Both the position numbers and the translations under genes were made by a program. This document shows, one piece after another, positions 6,862 through 11,217 of a DNA stretch of 11,217 bases (positions are counted from its first letter, which is position 1; the number at the start of each line of letters is the position of its first letter). The notes below the pieces were generated by a model. That model had not been told where the DNA came from. It saw only the letters and a program-made list of their open reading frames with translations, and did no database searches. Source of the DNA: Clostridia bacterium (GTDB taxonomy: Bacteria; Bacillota; Clostridia; Christensenellales; Aristaeellaceae); assembly GCA_900754755.1 (NCBI GenBank), contig CAAEEC010000148.1:1-11217 (forward strand), in the 5' to 3' direction.

Positions 6862-7809
6862 ATGACCGAGCCTTATTCGCTTGCCGCACAAAAAAGCGGC
6901 CTGGGATACAGGATTTTGCGGGCCATCAAGCGGGATAAGCTCCTGTTTTTGATGTTCTTGCCCATATTTGCGTATTACATTATTTTTAACTACATTCCCA
7001 TGACGGGCGCGATCATTTCCTTCAAGCAATTCCGCCCCGGCGGCGGGATTTACAATGGCGATTGGGTGGGGCTGAAATGGTTCATTCAGTTTTTTGAATC
7101 GCCCTTTGCCTATCGCACCATCCGCAATACGGTGCTGATTTCGTTTTATTCCATCCTGTTTGGCTTCCCAATGCCCATCCTCTTCGCCGTGTGCGTGATG
7201 GAAATCCGCCACAACAAGGCGCGGCGCGTATTGCAAACCGTGAGCTACCTGCCGCACTTTATTTCCACCGTGGTGTTGGTGGGCATGATCAACAACTTTT
7301 TCACAATGAACAACGGCATCGTGAACATGCTCATTTCCCTGCTGGGTGGGGAAGAAATCAATTTCCTGGTGAATCCCCGTTGGTTCCGCACGCTCTATGT
7401 AGGTTCCAGCGTATGGCAAAGTTTTGGGTTCAATTCCATCATCTATATCGCCGCGATCACCGGCATCGACCCCACGCTGTATGAAGCGGGCAAAATGGAT
7501 GGCATATCCCGCTTCCAGGAAGTGGTGTATATCACCATACCCATGATTTCCAGCACCATCATCATGCTGTTCATCATGCAGGTGGGTCGCATCATGAGCG
7601 TGGGCTTTGAGAAGGTGTTCCTGATGTATAGCCCGGCGGTTTACGAGACGGCGGACGTCATCTCCACCTATGTATACCGCAAAGGCATTGAATCCAGCAA
7701 TTATGGCTTCAGCTCGGCTGTGGGCCTGTTCAATTCCGTGGTCAATTTCGCGTTTGTGTTCGCCGCGAACAGCATCTGCCGGAAGCTGACCCACAACAGC
7801 CTGTGGTGA
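6862..7809 (+). CDS. Sugar ABC transporter permease (LplB/YteP-like)
   Basis: 315 residues with about six transmembrane helices (first at about 27-47, last near 285-305). The inner-membrane-protein signature, or EAA loop, is at about 208-227 (YEAGKMDGISRF, then YITIP), where the shared ATPase docks. The N-terminal region KRDKLLFLMFLPIFAYYIIFNYIPMTG is split here only for reading: KRDKLLFLMFLP and YYIIFNYIPMTG are typical of the LplB-type permease family. The ATG at 6862 follows AAGGAGG at a normal distance. It pairs with the next gene to form the translocation channel and takes substrate from the preceding lipoprotein. The substrate class, an oligosaccharide, is inferred from the family. Confidence 0.93.
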   Translation: MTEPYSLAAQKSGLGYRILRAIKRDKLLFLMFLPIFAYYIIFNYIPMTGAIISFKQFRPGGGIYNGDWVGLKWFIQFFESPFAYRTIRNTVLISFYSILFGFPMPILFAVCVMEIRHNKARRVLQTVSYLPHFISTVVLVGMINNFFTMNNGIVNMLISLLGGEEINFLVNPRWFRTLYVGSSVWQSFGFNSIIYIAAITGIDPTLYEAGKMDGISRFQEVVYITIPMISSTIIMLFIMQVGRIMSVGFEKVFLMYSPAVYETADVISTYVYRKGIESSNYGFSSAVGLFNSVVNFAFVFAANSICRKLTHNSLW

Positions 7810-7822
7810 GGAGGGACAGCAT

Positions 7823-8713
7823 ATGGCAAAACAGCGCACGTTGGACCGGCCGCAAAAAGGCGATATGGTGTATATGGCACTGGTATATGTGCTGGCGGTG
7901 GTGGCCTTTGTGGCCACGCTATATCCGTTCCTGTATGTCATCGCGGTTTCCTTTAGCGATTCCAAGGCGGTGTACGGGGGCGAAGTGTATCTGTTTCCCA
8001 AGGACGTTACCCTGGCAGGCTACGAACAGGTTTTGAACCAGCCGGATCTGTGGCTCAAATATGGGAACACCATTCTGTATACCGCGGCGGGCACGCTGTT
8101 CAACATCGTAGCCACCACGCTGGCCGCGTATCCGCTTTCCCGCACGCGCTTTTGCGCGCGCCGCTTTTTGAATTTCTTTATCACATTCACGATGTATTTT
8201 TCCGGCGGCATGATCCCCACCTATTTGTTGGTGACCAATCTGGGGCTGTACAATTCCCGCTGGGTGATGATCATTCCCTCGCTGCTATCGACCTATAACG
8301 TGATGGTGTGCCGCAGCGCCTTCTCCGGCATTCCAGAAGAGGTGATCGAAAGCGCGGAAATCGACGGCAGCAACGATTTTCAAACGTTTTTCCGCATTGC
8401 CGTGCGGCTGATCACGCCTACGCTGGCGGTGCTCACCCTGTATTATGCCGTGGCGCACTGGAACGATTTCTTCACCGCTTTGCTGTACATCAGCGATGAA
8501 TCGCTCATGCCCATGCAGGTGCTGCTGCGCCGCGTGCTGATCCAGTCTTCCAGCGAGCTGATCGGCAATATGGTGACGGACGACAAAGCCGCCGCCTCCA
8601 TTCAGATCCGCTATGTGACCATCGTGGTGGCAACATTGCCCATTTTGGTGATTTATCCGCTGTTGCAGCGGTATTTCGTGAAGGGCGTTATGCTGGGCGC
8701 GGTAAAAGGATAG
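7823..8713 (+). CDS. Sugar ABC transporter permease (LplC/YtcP-like)
   Basis: 296 residues with about six transmembrane helices and an EAA loop at about 176-199 (ESAEIDGSNDFQTFF). The family features YPFLYVIAVSFSD near the N-terminus and MYFSGGMIPTYLL at 124-136 are typical of the LplC/YtcP partner permease. The start ATG follows AGGAGGG by 7 nt, and that site overlaps the stop codon of the first permease gene, so translation is probably coupled. No ATPase gene follows; the operon ends at a terminator 23 nt downstream. By analogy with Bacillus, a multi-purpose MsmX-like ATPase encoded elsewhere would serve it. Confidence 0.93.
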   Translation: MAKQRTLDRPQKGDMVYMALVYVLAVVAFVATLYPFLYVIAVSFSDSKAVYGGEVYLFPKDVTLAGYEQVLNQPDLWLKYGNTILYTAAGTLFNIVATTLAAYPLSRTRFCARRFLNFFITFTMYFSGGMIPTYLLVTNLGLYNSRWVMIIPSLLSTYNVMVCRSAFSGIPEEVIESAEIDGSNDFQTFFRIAVRLITPTLAVLTLYYAVAHWNDFFTALLYISDESLMPMQVLLRRVLIQSSSELIGNMVTDDKAAASIQIRYVTIVVATLPILVIYPLLQRYFVKGVMLGAVKG

Positions 8714-8735
8714 GCAAGGGAAAAACAAAAAAGCG

Positions 8736-8781
8736 GCCTGTGCGGGCGAGGATAAGCCTCTCCTATCCGCACAGGCTTTTT
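8736..8781 (+). terminator. Intrinsic terminator of the importer operon
   Basis: GCCTGTGCGG (8736-8745) and CCGCACAGGC (8767-8776) form a perfect 10-bp stem followed at once by TTTTT (8777-8781). The 21-nt loop region can fold further (GAGG/CCTC). An A-rich run (8721-8732) precedes the stem, so it may also work on the minus strand. Confidence 0.88.
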
Positions 8782-8871
8782 CAGCGCTTTGGCGAGCAAC
8801 ACTATAAGTCCCAGGCGCCGCTGCGCGTTCCGCGAAAGCAATTGGGGATTTTGGCATAGTTTTGGGGGCAA

Positions 8872-8934
8872 ATTCCCTGGAAATGCGGCGCTTCATTTGC
8901 TATGATATAGAGGGACGCAGTGCATCCAGGGAAT
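8872..8934. repeat. Inverted repeat flanking the candidate promoter of the EamA gene
   Basis: ATTCCCTGGA (8872-8881) and TCCAGGGAAT (8925-8934) are perfect 10-bp reverse complements with 43 nt between them. The right arm abuts the GGGAGGG ribosome binding site at 8935-8941. The -10 box lies between the arms, so this may be a two-site operator or, in read-through RNA, a hairpin next to the ribosome binding site. Confidence 0.5.
8898..8906 (+). promoter_or_regulatory. Candidate extended -10 promoter of the EamA/alpha-galactosidase pair
   Basis: TGCTATGAT contains the extended -10 element TGn before TATGAT, which is five of six to consensus. No good -35 box is found 16-18 nt upstream, which extended -10 promoters can tolerate. 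The predicted transcription start near 8913 gives a leader of about 37 nt. A separate promoter is expected because a strong terminator precedes it. The region 8782-8860 shows nothing else recognisable. Confidence 0.45.
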
Positions 8935-8949
8935 GGGAGGGCAAATTCG

Positions 8950-9804
8950 ATGGAATACGTGCAATTGTTGTTGGCGGTGGTTTTGCTGGCGGTGGACTTT
9001 GCCTTTGTGAAACTCTATCAAATCCGGCAGGGGCAGGGGATGCGCGCCAGTTTGCAATACAGCGCGGTACAAGGGCTATTGTGCGCGCTGGTGCTATTTG
9101 GCATCAATGGATTCCGCCTGAACGCCACGCCATTTTCGCTCGGCATGGCCTTTTTGAGCGGCGCGCTGGCCATGGCGTATAAGCTGATTGGCTTCCGCAT
9201 CCTGGCGGGAGCGCAGATGTCGCTGTATACCTTTTTTCTCCTCACCGGCGGTATGACGGTTCCCTTCCTGTGGGGCGTGGTTTTTCTGGGAGAGACGATA
9301 TCGGCGCTGCGGGTGGCGGGGCTTTTGATCATCGCGGCGGCGATTTTCCTCTCCGGCGCGGGCGGAGCCAAGGCCAATGGACGCCTATTGGGCCTGTGCC
9401 TGGCGGTGTTCGTGCTCAACGGCTTTGTGAGCGTGGTGGCCAAGGAGCACCAGATTAGCGCGCAGGCGGTGGGTTCGGGTGATTTTGCCGTTTGGACCAA
9501 CCTGTGCTCGGGCCTGCTCGGCGTGGCGCTGCTGCCGCTGGCCAAGAAAAAGGCGGCCGATCCATCATTTTCTCCCCGCTTGCTGCCCATCTTGCTGGGC
9601 TCTGCCGTAGCGAGCGGCGCGTCCTATCTTTTGCAGCTCATCGGCGCGAAAACCCTGCCCGCCACTGTGCTCTATCCCATCATCACGGGCGGGAGCGTGA
9701 TCTTTACCGCGCTGGCGGGGTTCGTGGCCTTTCACGAGCGCCCTTCCAAAAAGCAGCTAGCGGGCATTGCGCTATGCTTTGTGGGCACGTGTTTGTTTTT
9801 ATAA
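8950..9804 (+). CDS. EamA/DMT-superfamily membrane transporter
   Basis: 284 residues, hydrophobic almost throughout, with about ten predicted transmembrane helices in two repeated halves (about 1-135 and 145-284), as in EamA-type drug/metabolite transporters. Both halves end in the usual pattern: FLGETISALRVAGLLIIAAA in the first, and FHERPSKKQLAGIALCFVG in the second. The ATG at 8950 was chosen because GGGAGGG lies 8 nt upstream; an in-frame GTG at 8920 has no such site. The family exports or exchanges small metabolites such as amino acids, nucleosides or sugars, and the substrate cannot be read from sequence. It lies 21 nt before an alpha-galactosidase gene and is likely co-transcribed with it, hinting at a link to sugar handling that remains unproven. 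Confidence 0.87.
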   Translation: MEYVQLLLAVVLLAVDFAFVKLYQIRQGQGMRASLQYSAVQGLLCALVLFGINGFRLNATPFSLGMAFLSGALAMAYKLIGFRILAGAQMSLYTFFLLTGGMTVPFLWGVVFLGETISALRVAGLLIIAAAIFLSGAGGAKANGRLLGLCLAVFVLNGFVSVVAKEHQISAQAVGSGDFAVWTNLCSGLLGVALLPLAKKKAADPSFSPRLLPILLGSAVASGASYLLQLIGAKTLPATVLYPIITGGSVIFTALAGFVAFHERPSKKQLAGIALCFVGTCLFL

Positions 9805-9810
9805 AATCAT

Positions 9811-9817
9811 AGGGAGG
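9811..9817 (+). promoter_or_regulatory. Ribosome binding site deciding the alpha-galactosidase start
   Basis: AGGGAGG lies 8 nt before the ATG at 9826 but only 2 nt before the in-frame ATG at 9820, so the second ATG is preferred. Confidence 0.75.
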
Positions 9818-9825
9818 CAATGCAA

Positions 9826-11217
9826 ATGTCCATATCCTGGGAACAAAAGCGATTTTCCCTGCAATACGGGGGAAAGGCTCTGACGGAGTGGCCCATGCGG
9901 CGAGAGACGCGCGAAAATGGCGCGGAAACGGTGGTGTGTTGGCGCCTGGAGGACGGACTTGTTGTGACGAATGTCTTCCGGCAATGCGCGGAATTTTCCG
10001 CCTGCGAGTGGGTCACATGGCTGGAAAACACCGGCACGTCAAACAGCAAAATGATCAGTAGCCTTTGGGACTGCGATGTGGCGCTGCCCTGGGACGCGGC
10101 CCAGCCAGACCGGCACACGGCATACCTCCCCGCCAGGGAGGACGCCCTGCAGGTGTATTGCCCCAAGGGCGCGGACAACAACCGGGAAGCGTTTTCTTTT
10201 GATCTGGACGCGCTCAACGATTCCGCCAACCGCTACGCTTGCCAGCTATATCCCGGCCAAAAGCGCGCGTTTGCCACCACGGGCGGGCGTTCTTCCAACA
10301 GCCCGTGCGCTCCGTTCTTTGGCGCGCACCAGAATGGCCACGGCGTGATTTTCGCCATTGGCTGGACGGGGCAATGGCATTGCGAAATCGCGCGCGGCGC
10401 GCAGGAAATCGCCATCCGCACGGGCATCGAAGGGGCGCGCTTCTTCCTGAAACCCGGCGAAAAGCTGCGCACTTCTTCCTTTGTGCTGATGGAATATGAA
10501 GGCGATATTTTGGCAGGGCACAACCAATGGCGTCGGCTGGTGAAGGCGCGCTATTCGCTCATTGGCGCGCCGGGACGGGAGGCGCAAATGCCGCTGTGTA
10601 CGGGCCTGTGGGGCGGCATGTCCACAGAATCGGCGCTGCGCCGCCTGGCCACCATCCGCAACGCGGCGTTGCCCTTTGAATACATCTGGATGGACGCGGG
10701 CTGGTACGGCGGCGCGGAAGTAGGCGCAAGCCCGGATGAATTTGAAGGCGATTGGGGCATGCACACGGGCGATTGGCGCGTGAACCGCGCGCATCCGGAT
10801 GGGCTTGTGGAGGTTTCAGCGGCGATTCACGATATGGGCATGAAATACATCCTTTGGTTCGAGCCAGAGCGCGTGGTGCGGGGAACGCCCATTACGCGCG
10901 AACATCCGGAATATTTGATTCCCGACCCCAATGGCGGGCCGTTCCTCTTGCTCGATTTGGGCAACCCCGACGCCTGGCGATATTGCTTTGATACCCTGGC
11001 AAACTTTATAGAGAAATTGCGCATCGATTGCTTGCGCCAGGATTTCAATTTTGAACCGCTCCCCTACTGGCGCTCCAAGGACGAGCCAGATCGCCAGGGC
11101 GTCGCGGAAATCCGCCACATTCTCGGGCTGTACCGGCTGTGGGACGCGCTCCTGACGCGCTTCCCGCATTTGATCATCGACAATTGCGCCAGCGGCGGCC
11201 GCCGCATCGATATTGAA
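9826..11217 (+). CDS. Alpha-galactosidase, glycoside hydrolase family 36-like (3'-truncated by window)
   Basis: 464 residues are visible and the frame is open at the window end. There is no signal peptide, so the enzyme is cytoplasmic. Residues 1-250 look like the N-terminal beta-sandwich domain of GH36. The (beta/alpha)8 catalytic domain then shows EYIWMDAGWYGG (Asp290), the motif LWFEPERV (from about 343), LRQDFNFEP (Asp406, presumed nucleophile) and DNCASGGRRIDIE (Asp462, presumed acid/base). These match the order of GH36 motifs, although the nucleophile context is RQDFN rather than the common KWDxN. The expected reaction is removal of terminal alpha-galactose from oligosaccharides; an alpha-N-acetylgalactosaminidase cannot be excluded. 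Fewer than 300 residues, including the C-terminal beta domain, are probably missing. It lies 21 nt after the EamA gene and downstream of a sugar importer, fitting intracellular breakdown of imported galactosides. Confidence 0.9.
   Translation, partial: MSISWEQKRFSLQYGGKALTEWPMRRETRENGAETVVCWRLEDGLVVTNVFRQCAEFSACEWVTWLENTGTSNSKMISSLWDCDVALPWDAAQPDRHTAYLPAREDALQVYCPKGADNNREAFSFDLDALNDSANRYACQLYPGQKRAFATTGGRSSNSPCAPFFGAHQNGHGVIFAIGWTGQWHCEIARGAQEIAIRTGIEGARFFLKPGEKLRTSSFVLMEYEGDILAGHNQWRRLVKARYSLIGAPGREAQMPLCTGLWGGMSTESALRRLATIRNAALPFEYIWMDAGWYGGAEVGASPDEFEGDWGMHTGDWRVNRAHPDGLVEVSAAIHDMGMKYILWFEPERVVRGTPITREHPEYLIPDPNGGPFLLLDLGNPDAWRYCFDTLANFIEKLRIDCLRQDFNFEPLPYWRSKDEPDRQGVAEIRHILGLYRLWDALLTRFPHLIIDNCASGGRRIDIE

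Larger units (their letters stand above)
8866..8955 (+). repeat. Direct repeat pair around the EamA-transporter start
   Basis: GGGCAAATTC plus two variable bases plus TGGAA occurs at 8866-8882 and again at 8939-8955, giving 15 identical positions of 17 with a 73-bp offset. The second copy overlaps the 3' end of the ribosome binding site and the start codon; the first lies upstream of the candidate promoter. It could be a fossil of a small tandem duplication or a pair of regulator sites. Confidence 0.5.

Noticed and set aside
5866..8001. Minus-strand open frame of 711 codons antisense to the importer genes
   Set aside because: It lies exactly opposite three well-supported genes, has no convincing start site, and its product is rich in His/Arg/Gln without domain features. 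GC-biased third positions in the real genes remove stop codons from the opposite frame.

Overview
The window looks like a stretch of chromosome from a GC-rich Gram-positive anaerobe, most likely a Clostridia-type gut or rumen Firmicute. This rests on several signs: strong GGAGG-type ribosome binding sites, sigma-A-like -35/-10 boxes, a lipobox signal peptide on the solute-binding protein, a membrane-spanning AraC-type regulator beside an LplABC-like sugar transporter, and strongly GC-biased third codon positions. I cannot place it below that level from sequence alone. No RNA gene, CRISPR array, insertion sequence or phage feature was seen.

Layout. (1) 1-1221: the 3' part of a plus-strand transglutaminase-like membrane protein (TgpA/DUF4129 architecture). 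(2) 1242-1280: a strong hairpin terminator lying between this gene and a convergent one. (3) 1304-2773, minus strand: a serine hydrolase of the beta-lactamase/PBP-like fold. (4) 2774-2935: a divergent promoter region whose two TTGACA boxes together form a 12-bp palindrome. (5) 2936-4945: a membrane-anchored AraC-family sensor-regulator. (6) 4946-5214: a regulatory region with a perfect 10-bp inverted repeat, a promoter and a GC-rich leader able to form alternative hairpins. (7) 5215-8713: a three-gene sugar ABC importer (lipoprotein binding protein, two permeases, no ATPase), closed by a clear terminator. (8) 8782-8949: a second promoter region with an inverted and a direct repeat. (9) 8950-9804: an EamA/DMT-type transporter. 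(10) 9826 to the window end: a GH36-type alpha-galactosidase, cut by the window edge but with both presumed catalytic aspartates visible.

How it may work together (inference). The AraC-type protein senses a sugar outside the cell through its extracellular loop and activates the importer from the promoter near 5039-5070. The binding protein and permeases bring in an oligosaccharide, energised by a shared MsmX-like ATPase encoded elsewhere. The cytoplasmic alpha-galactosidase then trims alpha-galactosyl residues. The EamA transporter, 21 nt upstream of the glycosidase, is the least expected partner. The serine hydrolase could remove ester decorations, but nothing in the sequence proves this.

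The window is mostly a recognisable carbohydrate-use locus. I do not see a clear undescribed system. The most interesting points are regulatory: the palindromic back-to-back promoter, the inverted repeat and alternative leader structure before the binding-protein gene, and the repeats around the EamA start.
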